A program made the translations under genes and the position numbers. DNA of 27,970 nt from the NCBI GenBank assembly GCA_963575745.1, contig CAUYUJ010003568.1, forward strand, positions 50,001 through 77,970. Direction: 5' to 3'. The notes under the pieces were generated by a model. That model did no database searches. It had not been told where the DNA came from and saw only the letters and a list, made by a program, of their open reading frames with translations. This document shows, piece after piece, positions 9,799 through 18,767 of this stretch. The stretch comes from Prorocentrum cordatum (Eukaryota > Sar > Dinophyceae > Prorocentrales > Prorocentraceae). Within the stretch, counting starts at the first letter, position 1; every line of letters starts with the position of its first letter.

Positions 9799-10620
9799 GC
9801 CTCCAAGGATAATATATAGCACTCATATTTCTGTGTGAGTCCTCTTGGAGGCTACTCGGGACTTCCTGGGCCATCTTGGAGGGCTCTGTTTTGGGCACCT
9901 TTTGAATACTGGGCATATTTAGAATATTGGGCATCTTTTGGATACTTTTCGAGGCATTTTTGGGGCATCTGTTGAATCTGTTCTGAGCATGTTTAGCCCT
10001 TCGTCCAGAATTCCTGCAGGGGGACAGGCCCGACCTGAGGCCACTCGGGACTTCCATGGGACCTCTTGGAGGGCTTTCCGGGGGCGCCCCCGCGGAGGCG
10101 CGAGGCCCCCCGAGAGGACGCGCGCCTCCAAGGAGCACACATAGTATTAGTATGTCTGTGTGAGTCCTCTTGGAGGCCACCCGGGACTTCCTGGGACATC
10201 TTGGAGGGCTTTCTTGCGGGCATCTTTTGAATACTGGGCATCTTTTGAATGTTGGGCATCTTTTGGATATTGTTTGTGGGTATTTTTGGGCATCGTTTGA
10301 ATCTTTCCTGAGCATGTTTAGCTCTTCGTCCAGACTTTCCTGCAGGGGGTCAGGCCCGGCCTGAGGCCGCTCGGGACTTCCTGGGACCTCTTGGAGGGCT
10401 CCCCGGGGCGCCCTCGAGAGGGCGCGAGGCCCCCGAGAGGGACTTCCTGGGACCTCTTGGAGGGCTCCCCGGGGCGCCCTCGAGAGGGCAGGGCGCGAGG
10501 CCCCCCGAGAGGACGCGAGGCCTCCAAGGAGCACATACAGTACCAGTATGTCTGTGTGAGCCCTGTTGGAGGCCACCCGGGCCTTCCCAGGACCTCCTGG
10601 AGGGCTCTCCGGGGGCGCCC
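9799..10620 (+). repeat. Tandem array of 325-400-bp units
   Basis: Units begin GCCTCCAAGG at 9799, 10124 and 10520. They share the order CTGTGTGAG, TTGGAGGC, GGGACTTCCTGGG, TTGGAGGGCT, TTTTGAATACTGGGCAT, GAGCATGTTTAG, TTCGTCCAGA and CTGCAGGGGG(A/T)CAGGCCCG. The last words match the right end of MITE family A (near 10015-10040 and 10335-10360), so part of a MITE seems to have been amplified with the unit. Within unit 2 a 66-bp segment is itself duplicated (10373-10438 and 10439-10507). The third unit is truncated. Confidence 0.85.
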
Positions 10621-10816
10621 CCGCGCGGGCGCGAGGGCGGCCGCTCCCCGCGCGGCCCGCGCCCCGCGCCCCGCGGGGCGCGGCACCCCCCGCGCGGGGG
10701 TGGCCGCCCCCCCTCCGGGCCACGGCGGGGGCGCGGGGCCCTTCGGCGTCGCCGGGCCGGCGACGCCCGCCGTGCCCCCCCCCCCCCCCGGAGGTTCCCC
10801 CCCAGAATTACCAACT

Positions 10817-11050
10817 CCTCCCCTCCTCCTCCTCCTCCTCCTCCTCCTCCTCCTCCTCACCCTCCTCCTCCTCCTCCTCCTCCTCCTCCGCCTCCGCCTT
10901 CTCCGCCTCCCTCCGCCTCCCCTCCTCGTCCTCGTCGTCGTCCTCGTCGTCGTCGTCCTCGTCGTCGTCGTCGTCGTCGTCGTCCTCGTCGTCGTCGTCG
11001 TCCTCGTCGTCGTCGTCGTCTTCGTCGTCGTCGTCGTCGTCGTCGTCGTC

Positions 11051-11094
<44 letters not shown>

Positions 11095-11112
11095 GGTCGT
11101 GGTCGTCGTCGC
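10817..11112 (+). repeat. CTC array followed by CGT/CGTCCT array
   Basis: CTC triplets (10817-10925) pass into CGT triplets with regular CCT interruptions (10926-11112). All six frames are low-complexity homopolymers (Ser, Val, Asp, Arg, Thr, Glu), so the open frames spanning it are artefacts. Confidence 0.95.
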
Positions 11113-11333
11113 GTAATCGGGGGGTCGACACAGGGGGGGGGGGGGGGGGGGGGCAGGGAGGGCTGCAGAACAGGGGCCCTCTGGGGCCCCCAGAGGGGCC
11201 CCAGGGCCCAAAGGAGGCCCAAAAGGAGGCCATCAGGGCCCGAGAAGTGCACCTCCCCCTCCCTCCCCCTCATTTATCGCCTCCTTAAGTGCCGCCCAAC
11301 CTGATATTCCTCCTCGTCGTCCTCTTCTCTTCC

Positions 11334-11437
11334 TCCTCCTCCTCCTCCTCCTCCTCCTCCTCCTCCTCCTCAGACTCGCGTAAGCGTCCTCCTCCTTCTC
11401 CTCCTCCTCGTCCTCCTTCTCCTCCTCTTCTCGTGTA
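11334..11437 (+). repeat. CTC-rich array
   Basis: Mostly CCT triplets, broken by CAGACTCGCGTAAGCG and further CTC/CTT runs. Non-coding in appearance. Confidence 0.9.
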
Positions 11438-11518
11438 AGCGTAAGGCTCCCGTACGCTGGAACTCGGGTGTGCCGACGCTTTCTGCTGAGCGTGTGCTGG
11501 ACTTTACCTCCTCGTCAT

Positions 11519-11790
11519 CCTCCCCAGAGATCCGACGCTCCAAAAAGAATTGGAGCGATCGTTTTTTGGCCGTTTTCGGCCGTCGGAGAAAGATTCAGGA
11601 CGAGAAGCCGGCCCTGGGGAAGTGCTCCAGACCTCCGAGGCCCACGCACCGAAACATTTTTGGACCCGTCGGCTCGGGGCAATGCATGGCTCGAGTGCGC
11701 CAGAACTCGGGTTCGCCGATGCTTCTGGACGAGTGCGTCTCCTGGACCTTGACGGCCCAGGCTTCGTGGGATGTCTGCATGCGGGAGCTC
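11519..11790 (+). repeat. Dispersed repeat family E, copy 1
   Basis: About 270 bp related to 17950-18246. Shared words are GGACGA(G/A)AAGCCGGCC, TCCAGACCTC, GGCTCGG, AACTCGGG, CGCTTCTGGACGAG-like sequence and GTCTCC. A partial repeat of its right part (AACTCGGGTGTGCCGACGCTT) precedes it at 11460-11515. Another fragment matching its left part lies at 17645-17715. Confidence 0.75.
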
Positions 11791-11884
11791 GCGTCAAGTT
11801 TCAGACTGGGCCATCGTCATTTTCATGATGGCCCCGTCGGGCCAGCCTGAGTCCCCCGAGCCCGAGTCTTGCGTCTCCCCGATC

Positions 11885-12043
11885 GTCCTCCTCGTCTTCC
11901 TCCTCCTCCTCCTCCTCCCCCTCCTCTTCCTCCTCCTCCTCCTCCTCCTCCTCCTCCTCCTCCTCCTCCTCCCTCCTCCTCCTCCTCCTCCTCCTCCTCC
12001 TCCTCCTCCTCCTCCTCCTCCTCCTCCTCCTCCTCCTCCTAGG
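11885..12043 (+). repeat. CTC array ending at the SL relic; possible splice acceptor
   Basis: An almost pure CTC tract of about 155 bp that ends CTCCTCCTAGG immediately before the spliced-leader sequence. In a plus-strand transcript it would form a long polypyrimidine tract followed by AG, the layout of a 3' splice acceptor. Use as an acceptor is inference. Confidence 0.9.
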
Positions 12044-12066
12044 TCCGTAGCCATTTTTGGCTCAAG
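12044..12066 (+). other. Dinoflagellate spliced-leader (SL) relic
   Basis: The sequence reads TCCGTAGCCAT, TTTT, GGCTCAAG. The known dinoflagellate SL is 22 nt, with D (not C) first and four T between CCA and GGCTCAAG; this copy has five T and no other difference. The SL is normally added to mRNA by trans-splicing and is not encoded next to genes. Its presence just upstream of an open frame therefore indicates a reverse-transcribed, reinserted mRNA. Confidence 0.93.
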
Positions 12067-12124
12067 GCGGTGGGCCCCATCCCACGCTTTGATCGCTGCG
12101 CCTCACCGAGCGGTGAGATCACCG

Positions 12125-13111
12125 ATGGCGGCCTGCGGCGACGACGACGTGGGCGCGCGGTTCCGGTGCCTGGAGGGCCTGCCCTACGCCCAGGCGGCGT
12201 TTGGGGCCTTCTTGGCGGCGGCAGGCCCATCCATGGGGCCGAAAACTACGGCGGCGCTGGTGGCGGCGGCGGCACGCGGGGCGGCCCAAGGGGCGGCGGC
12301 GGGCGGCAGGCCGTGCGGCGGCGCGGACAACGACGACCAGGATCCCGTCGGCGACATGGACATCGTGCTGGCGAGGGTCAAGGCCGTCTCGGGGCATGCG
12401 GGGGAGCTCAGCGTCTCGGACGCGTAGGGGTGGTTGCGGAGCCGCGGCGCGCGCGGCAGCGCCGCCGCCACGCGGTTGGGCAAGCTCAGCAAGCTCCGCA
12501 ACAGCAAGTCCCACCCCCTCGTGCAGCAGCTCATGGTGGAGATCGCGCAGCTGGCTGGTGTTGGTATGGTCGGCTCGCAGGCGGTCGCCGATGGCTCGTT
12601 CGCAGGCGACGACAAGCTGCAGAGCATGCAGGAGGGGAAGCCGGGGCCTCCTGGCGCGGCGCCATGCCCTCGCGAGTGCGCCCACTCGGTGGGATGTAGC
12701 ACGGCTGGGCACACAGGCAGCTCGGAGGACAAGGTTCCGGAGGGACCTCCACTCGCGCCTGGCAGGCGCCGTGGTGGGAGGTCCCACAAGTACTTCAAGA
12801 AGGACGAGGAGGGGTGCACTTCGGCTGGCTCCTTGTCGGGCGACGTCGTCGGTGGCATCGGGGAGTGCGCGACCGACTCCGAGGTGGTCGGCTCCGCTCG
12901 CGGTGGCACGGTGCGCGTCCAGGAGAAGATGCGGGTGCCGTTCGTCGAGGGCCTGCCCTACCCGGCGGAGGAGACGGAGGTGCGCGCGGCGTGCCTCGCG
13001 GCCCTCCTCGCGCCCGGCAAGGCCACCTACCCTCCGGAGCAGTGGGGGCGCATCGCCTGCCAGCCCGACTTCGAGAACGTCAAGCACTACCTCGCAAGCT
13101 GGTCGTCATGA
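12125..13111 (+). pseudogene. SL-tagged retroposed gene of unknown function, one in-frame TAG
   Basis: The first ATG after the SL relic is at 12125, leaving a 58-nt leader. The frame runs 100 codons to a TAG (12425-12427), continues in the same frame and ends at TGA (13109-13111), 328 codons in all. Codon use strongly favours G or C in third position, for example GAC GAC GTG GGC GCG CGG TTC, which supports this frame over the antisense open frame covering the same bases. No known domain was recognised. The N-terminal part has an Ala-rich segment (ALVAAAARGAAQGAAAGG). The words CLEGLPYAQAAFGAFLAA near the start and FVEGLPYPAEETEVRAACLA near the end look like two copies of one motif. The TAG may mark pseudogenisation. 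If readthrough or a sequencing error is involved, the gene could still be functional. Confidence 0.6.
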
Positions 13112-13691
13112 GTGCTGCCCGAGGCGGGCCGTCGGCGCTCTAGTGGCTCTGGCTGGATCCGCCTCGAAATTTTGGTCGGCGGCCCCCGCGGCGTGTTTTG
13201 CGGGGGTGGCGCCTCGGACTGGGGCTCGCGCAGGAGCGCGAACCCGTGTCCCCTCCCTGGGGGCCTCTGGGGGCCGTCTGGTTGCCCGTCCGTCCCCGCG
13301 GGGGTGGCTTCCGTTCCCCTGGCCTGCCCTTGCGGTAGGCCAGGGTCGCGACGGATGCCTGTCTGGGCTTGATCGGGGTCCCCCTCGTCGCCGCGTCCGG
13401 CTGCGCCGCGCTCGCGGCGGCGAGGGACTCACCGAGCGAGGAACTTCTGGCGGCCCTGGCAGTCGTGAGTTTCACTCACTTCTGTCAGGGCTTCCGTGGA
13501 AGCTGCGCCCGCCCATCCTCCTCCTCCTAGGCTCTAAGTGGGGCCCTCTTGGGGCCCGCGTTGGAGCCAGCGTCTCCCCGAGCGTCCTCCTCGTCTTCCT
13601 CTCGCGGCCGCGGTGCCGCGCCAGGCGGCCCCGAACCGCAGCGCCCCGCCGCTCCTGCCTGGTCGCCCGAGCGAGCGCTGCTGCTGGCGCG
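13112..13691. other. Downstream flank of retroposed gene, no feature recognised
   Basis: GC-rich sequence that could include the 3' UTR of the SL-tagged gene. I see no poly(A) tract and no duplicated flank that would mark the end of the insertion. Open frames are Arg/Pro-rich shadows. Confidence 0.4.
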
Positions 13692-13700
13692 GGCCAACAT

Positions 13701-13822
13701 TATGTCGGGCCTGTCCCCCATACAGGGAGATTTTCGACGAAAAATAAAAGATACCCTCAACATACCCCCAAAAGGTCAAACATTCCCAAACATAGTACCC
13801 ACACTTTTTTGGAGTATTTTTT

Positions 13823-13854
<32 letters not shown>

Positions 13855-13894
13855 CCGTCGAAAATTCCCCTGTAGGGGGACAGGCCAGACTTCA
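13701..13894. mobile_element. MITE family A, copy 3 (perfect 9-bp TSD)
   Basis: 194 bp flanked by the perfect duplication GGCCAACAT (13692-13700 and 13895-13903). The left end is TATGTCGGGCCTGTCCCC and the right end reads back TGAAGTCTGGCCTGTCCCCC. Inverted similarity extends inward through ATTTTCGACG. The interior holds an expanded T run of about 45 bases (13807-13853), which explains its greater length. Confidence 0.95.
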
Positions 13895-14405
13895 GGCCAA
13901 CATGCGTCGACGCTGGTTGGTTTCCCGAAGGGGGGGAGGAGAGGCCTCACCGCCGAGCATCTGTGCGCGAGCGCTGGTCAGCTAGAAGGCGTGGCTGGCG
14001 CCTGATATGCTCAAGGGGGAAGGGAGGGAGGGCAAGCATGCCCTCGACTCTCCAGATGGGTGAGATGAGGAAGAGGGCTCGCCGCGGAGCGTCTGTGACG
14101 AGCGGTGGCCTCTGAGCCCACAGGTGGCGTGGCTGGCGCCTCAAACTGCTCGGGCTTTGGAAGCTGCTTGACATGCTCAGGATTGGAACCCGTTGTCAAC
14201 GCCAGTGCTGCAAGGACAAGGGTCGGGCGAAGCGGTAGGACCCGGCCTTGCCGTCCGTCAGCTCCCCCGCGCCGCGCAAAAGGGAAACGGATGTTTCACA
14301 GCACAGTGCGTGCGACGAGGCCCCGGGGCGAAGCAAAGAACACGATTGGGGTCCGCACTGGGGCAATACGCTGAATGGCCTGCTGCTTACTAGTAAGGAT
14401 GCATG

Positions 14406-14819
14406 CTAGTCAAAGGATTGCTCAGCACATCCTCTCGTCGCTCTGCAGGAGGGTGTCTGCGCCCATCTCGTCAAGGTGTACGAAGAAGAGACTAGGCCTT
14501 CTCGAACGCCAGCATTATGGTCATATACGTTGTCAAAGGCATGGGGGCTCTTTGTGGGGTCAGCGCAGCCCTGCCGGAGGGCGAAGTCTATGAAGCTGCG
14601 CGTCACGGCTTCCTTCGTAGTGTCGGAACCGAAGAGTTCCAGGTTCTTGGTCTTGATTGCCATTACTTGATGGCGGTCTTTTTTGGCAGCACATCTGCCC
14701 TTGCCGGCGTCGAAGTCGCTTGCACGGCCTTCGTGGCCGTCGAATTTCCGCTGACTCATAAGCTCGACGATCCAGACCAGACTCCTACCCGTCCTGTTGG
14801 CCCCGCGTCTTCTTGTGGC
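14406..14819 (-). CDS. Possible hypothetical protein or exon
   Basis: An open frame of 137 codons that follows a TAG at 14820-14822; upstream of that stop the same frame carries the hexapeptide repeat. The first ATG is at 14759. The middle part is hydrophilic and of balanced composition (for example AIKTKNLELFGSDTTKEAV and RSFIDFALRQGCADPTKSP), unlike the low-complexity frames around it. Many codons end in C or G, as expected of dinoflagellate coding sequence. No family was recognised. An overlapping plus-strand frame (14517-14876) is the main alternative. No SL relic is visible. Confidence 0.35.
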   Translation of the reverse strand, partial: ATRRRGANRTGRSLVWIVELMSQRKFDGHEGRASDFDAGKGRCAAKKDRHQVMAIKTKNLELFGSDTTKEAVTRSFIDFALRQGCADPTKSPHAFDNVYDHNAGVREGLVSSSYTLTRWAQTPSCRATRGCAEQSFD

Positions 14820-14822
14820 CTA

Positions 14823-15912
14823 GCGTTCCTGGTTGCCCAGCGTGCTCTTGTTGCACAGCGCCTTCTCGTGGCGTAGTGCCGTCTCGTAGCCCAGCGCTTC
14901 CTCGTGGCCCAGCGCGCTCTCGTCGCCCAGCGTGTCCTGGTAGCGCGGCGTCTTCTCGTAGTCCGGCGCCTTCGCGCGGCCCAGCGTGTTCTCGTAGCCC
15001 AGCGCTCTCTCGTAGCCCAGGGCCGTCTCGTGGCCGAGTGTGTTCTCCAGGCCCAGCGTGTCCTCGCAGCTCAGCGTCTTCTCGTGGCCCCGGGTGGTCT
15101 CGTGCCTTTGCGTGCCCCTGTGACCCCGCGTTCTCGCGTGGCCCAGCGCGTCTTGGTGGCCCAGTGCGCTCTGGTGGCTCACCGCCTCCTCGCTGCCCAG
15201 CTCCTTCTCGTTGCCCAGCGTGTTCTGGCGGCCCAGCGTGTTCTCGTAGCCTGGCATGGTCAGGTGGCCCAGCGTCTTCTCGTAGCCCGACGCCTTCTCG
15301 TTGCCCAGGGCGCGCCCGCGGCCCAGCGTGTCTAGGTGACCCAGCACCTTCCTGTAGCCCAGCGCCTTCTCGTTGCCCTGCCGCGCTCTCGTAGCCCTGC
15401 GCGCTCTCTTGCGGCCCAGCGTGGTCTCCTGGCCCGGCGCGTCCTCGTGGCCCAGCGCCCTCGCGTGGCCAGGGCCTTCTCGTGGCCGGGCGTGCTCTCG
15501 TGGCTCGGCGTGTCCTGGTGGCCCTGCGTCTCTGCGCAACCCAGCATCTGCTCGTGGCCCAGGGCCATCCGTTGGCCCAGCGGGCTCTCCTGGCCCAGCG
15601 TGCTCTCGCAGCCCGGCGCCTCTTCGTGGCGCAGCGCGCCCTGGTGGCTCGGCGCCTCCTCCTCGCTCAGCGCCCGTCCGTGGCCCAGCGTGTCCCTGCA
15701 ACCGGTGGGTCTGATTTGCGATGGCGTGGCGCGTGGCGCGTGGCGCGGAGCGCCTCGCGCGCCCGCGCGGCCAGCGCGTGGGCGTCGGGCTCCTCTGCTC
15801 GCCCGTCGCCGCCTCCTCTGGTGGCCCGGCGCGCTCTGGCGGCCCCGCGCCTTCTCGTAGCCTGGCGCCTTTCCGTGGCTCAACGTGTCCTCGTCGCCCA
15901 GCGCCTCCGTCG
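14823..15912 (-). repeat. 18-bp minisatellite reading as a hexapeptide repeat
   Basis: About 60 degenerate 18-bp units such as CTCGTGGCCCAGCGCGCT on the plus strand. Read on the minus strand they give hexapeptides of the form E-x-A/T-L-G-H/Y (for example ETALGYERALGYENTLG). The pattern is kept in one minus frame from 14823 to about 15400 and in another from there to about 15912, so at least one frameshift or unit-length change has occurred. The hydrophilic, Glu/Lys-rich reading makes a once-translated repeat possible, but all frames are largely open because the unit length is a multiple of three. Confidence 0.85.
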
Positions 15913-16040
15913 GCAGCGAGGCCCGGCAGCTCCTGGCCCTGGTCGTCTGCGGCCGCCTGCACCTGTCTAGTACGGCAGGTTCGTGTCGCGTCGACGCGGC
16001 GGCGGCCCTGCCGCGGGCGTTCAAGGTTGAACGCCGCCAG

Positions 16041-16243
16041 CGGCTGATGGGCCTCTTTTCCACCACCACCATGATTTGGAGGGGGAGGGGGTCCTCCTCC
16101 TCCTCCTCCTCCTCCTCCTCCTCCTCCTCCTCCTCCTCCTCCTCCTCCTCCTCCTCCTCCTCTTCGTAGCAACCTTCTCCTCCTACTTTCCCCCTCCAAG
16201 TGGTGCTGGTGGTTGTGGTGGTGGAAAACAGGCCCATCAAGCG
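16041..16243. repeat. Inverted repeat enclosing a CCT array
   Basis: The left arm (16041-16090, with GATGGGCCTCTTTTCCACCA and TTTGGAGGGGGA) is matched in inverted orientation by 16187-16243 (TTCCCCCTCCAAGTGG and TGGAAAACAGGCCCATCAAG). The right arm has an extra dozen bases of GGTG triplets. Between them lies (CCT)n from 16092 to 16163. A palindromic mobile element with an internal microsatellite is likely. Confidence 0.8.
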
Positions 16244-16263
16244 GCCCAGAATCGGCTGACATA

Positions 16264-16750
16264 GATCGACCTGGCGATCGGACAGCCGCCGAGCGTTCAA
16301 GGCTGAGCGATCCGCGCGGCTCCGGAAGCCAGCGTCGGGGTCGTTCCAGCGCGGGCCTGCCGTGCAGGTGTGCTCCTCGTGAGCACGGGGGGTGTCGTGC
16401 ACGGTGCTGTCCCGATGGGCTTGACCCTGTCTCGAAGAGCAGCAACGGCACAAACAGTGCTCGCGACAGTCCTCGCGGCTTTGGATCTGCGCTTGGCTCC
16501 ACGGCGGCGCCCGCGGCTCCCCCCCCTCGAGCGTTCCGCGCGCCAGGGGGGGGGGATTCCGCGCGGACCGTCGACAGTCGATGGTTCATGCTGGTTTTTG
16601 TTGCTCCCCTCTGGCTGCTGCCACCCTTCCTCCCGCCGTGCGAGCTGGGCCTGTGCTTCTCCGAGGTGCCGCAGCTCGCCGCCGCGGCGTCGTGCCAGTG
16701 TGCCTGCCGAGCTCGCCTGGGCCATGGGTCTGTCTGCCCATCCTCGCTCT
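16264..16750. other. No gene recognised
   Basis: Mixed GC-rich sequence. Plus-strand open frames here run into the family D repeat and the CTC array, with no domain recognised. I see nothing that can be supported as a gene. Confidence 0.4.
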
Positions 16751-16780
16751 CGCCACACGCGGGCTTCGCGCACCAGACTC

Positions 16781-16941
16781 AGGAGGGACAAAAACACACA
16801 CAGACACAATTCATCGTCGACTCCCCAGAAAATGCGGGGAACTATGGGAAGTGGGGGGAAGACGAAAACCCAGAAAATGTGTGGAAATATGGGGAATTCC
16901 GCTGTTTGTGTCTATTTATTTGTGTGTCCCTGGGCCCCCTT
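16781..16941 (+). repeat. Dispersed repeat family D, copy 2, with 25-bp flanking repeats
   Basis: 161 bp matching 4496-4653 from AGGAGG to GGGCCCCCTT. It is bracketed by a 25-bp direct repeat beginning CACACGCGGG and ending TCGCGCACCAGAC (16754-16778 and 16948-16972) with one mismatch. The other copies lack this flank. The direct repeat may be a long target duplication or a pre-existing tandem repeat. Confidence 0.85.
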
Positions 16942-17098
16942 CATCGTCACACGCGGGCCTCGCGCACCAGACGGGCGCGCCGTGCCCTGACCGAGCCATG
17001 TCTGTTGGCGCCCTCAGGGGCCGCGGCGCGACCGGCGGGCTGAGGCCGTCCCCCCCGCCGCGTGCAGGGGAGACGAGCTTCCCGCACACGGCCTTCGT

Positions 17099-17320
17099 CG
17101 TCCTCCTCCTCCTCCTCCTCCCTCCTGCTCTTCCTCCTCTTTCTGTTCCTCCTCCGCCTCCTCCTCCTCCTCCTCCTCCTCCTCCTCCCCCTCCTCCTCC
17201 TCCTCCTCCTCCCTCCTCCTCCTCCTCCTCCTCCTCCTCCTCCTCCTCCTCTCCTCCTCTCCTCCTCCTCCTCCTCCTCCTCCTCCTCCTCCTCCTCCTC
17301 CCCTTGTTGTCCTCCCGGAC
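17099..17320 (+). repeat. CTC array
   Basis: CTC triplets with CCC and CTT interruptions over about 220 bp. The Ser/Leu/Pro-rich plus frames and Glu/Arg/Gly-rich minus frames across it are repeat artefacts. Confidence 0.95.
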
Positions 17321-17949
17321 CACCTCTTCCACCTCTTCCTCCTGCCCTTCCTCTCCTCCCCCCTGTCCTCCTCCCCGCCCCGCTTGGATCAGACTGTTTG
17401 CCCCGTCTCGCAGCTCTGGGAGGCTCTGGGCCCGATGGCTCTCTGCTCTGCCTGCTTCCTTCTCTCCCCCTCCCTCCTCCCTGGGCCCGTGTGCCGTGCC
17501 CCCCGCACCGCAGAGAAGACGGCGGCGCGCTCCCCCCACGCGAGCGCTCGGCCCGGCCCGGCCATCCCCGCCCAGGCGGCATGAACGGCGTGCTCTCGTT
17601 CGCCGAGCACGGGAAAGGCCGCCGCCGCCTCGGCCGGCCGTGCCCAGAGACCCGGCGCTCCGCAAGACTTGGAGCGGCCGGTTTCTGTGCCGTATTTTCC
17701 GCCTCTGGGGGCCTCGGGGCCGCCACAAAGCAAGCAGTGGCGAAGCGTCCCGGCTTGCCTATGGTCCCACCGAAGAATGTTCTAATCATTTGTTTTGGTT
17801 TGCACGAAATGTTCTTAGAACGTTTCTGGCAGAGGATGTCTTGTCTTAACATGTCGGGTTTGTGCTCTCAGGATCGTGTCTTTGTTCTTAGAAGTCGTTT
17901 GGGTTCTAGAAAAATTTCGTGGCAGGCCTGTAGGAATGCTGGGACGGTC
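17321..17949. other. Unassigned stretch with a fragment of repeat family E
   Basis: A fragment of repeat family E lies at 17645-17715 (CCGGCGCTCCGCAAGACTTGGAGCG against the left part of 11519-11790). The stretch 17760-17930 is less GC-rich and unrelated to other parts of the window. No gene is recognised. Confidence 0.45.
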
Positions 17950-18246
17950 GGTCCCTTCCCTGCTCAGAAAAAGTCGATTCGGGACGAAAAGCCGGCCTCA
18001 GGGACGTGGTCCAGACCTCAGGGGCCCGCGCATCGATGAGATCGGAGCGAAAAGCCGGCCTCAGGGACGAAAAGCCGGCCTCAGGGAAGGGGTCCAGACC
18101 TCCGGGGCCCGCGCATCGAAAATATCTTGGAGCGGCCGGCTCGGAGAGAGACGCAAGACTGGAGTGCGCCGGAACTCGGGCTTGTCGACGCTTCTGGACG
18201 AGCGCGTCTCCAAGCATTTGACGGTCCAGGTTTCGCGGGAGGTCTG
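17950..18246 (+). repeat. Dispersed repeat family E, copy 2
   Basis: Related to 11519-11790. In this copy GCGAAAAGCCGGCCTCAGGG-type words occur three times (about 17985, 18048 and 18070), so part of the unit has been tandemly copied. It ends directly against repeat family D copy 3. Confidence 0.75.
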
Positions 18247-18248
18247 TA

Positions 18249-18406
18249 AGGAGGAGAAGAAACACACAGACACAATGAATCGCCGATTCCCAAGAAAATA
18301 TGCGGGAATATGGGCAGTGGGGGGAAGACAGAAACCCAGAAAACATAGGAAAATATGGGGATTTTTTTTATTCGTGTGTATTTCTTTGTGTGTTCTGGGG
18401 CCCCTT
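18249..18406 (+). repeat. Dispersed repeat family D, copy 3
   Basis: 158 bp from AAGGAGGAGAAG to GGGGCCCCTT, the same length as copy 1. Flanks show a weak possible duplication (GAGGTCTG before, GAGTCTG after). It has no coding capacity. Confidence 0.85.
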
Positions 18407-18482
18407 GAGTCTGGGTCGGTGCCGTGCTGGGGGCGGCGGCGGCGGAGGAGGAGCCCCCTCGGGGGCAGCGTCAGGGGGGGAT

Positions 18483-18640
18483 TTACTAGCCTCGAACAGA
18501 TCGCTATCCCTAAGATTGACATGCCAAACAGCGATGACAATCTCAGGGAGGCGCCCTCAAAAGATTAGGGAATCCCCAAGACTGGCATCGTGATGAAGAG
18601 ATGCCCAGCACAGGGATAGGGATGTGTTCCAGGCTGGTAA
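18483..18640 (-). mobile_element. MITE family B, copy 2 (perfect 5-bp TSD)
   Basis: 158 bp, inverted relative to 510-666. Its right end reads back TTACCAGCCTGGAACACATC. It is flanked by GGGAT on both sides (18478-18482 and 18641-18645). Similarity to copy 1 covers the whole element, including GAGGGCGC and GATGCC internal words. Confidence 0.92.
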
Positions 18641-18767
18641 GGGATGGGCTCCGGGGGGAGCGCCTCGACCCCCCCTCGGACCACCGAGCGCCAGCGGGGG
18701 CCCGACAGCCCCGCCCCGCCCAGAGGCGTGCAGATTTGCCATCGGGGGGCCAGTCGCCGACGTATCG

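Noticed and set aside
9776-10723. A 315-codon minus-strand open frame across the tandem array
   Set aside because: The repeated peptide segments follow the DNA tandem unit, which includes a MITE end; no independent coding evidence.
12119-13087. A 322-codon minus-strand open frame opposite the SL-tagged gene
   Set aside because: It is the antisense shadow of the GC3-rich plus frame, very rich in Leu/Arg/Ala, while the plus strand has the SL relic and a suitable ATG.
14820-16589. A 589-codon minus-strand protein
   Set aside because: Only the hexapeptide part shows a protein-level pattern; the rest runs through a CCT array and an inverted repeat, and the pattern changes frame, so I did not call a single gene.
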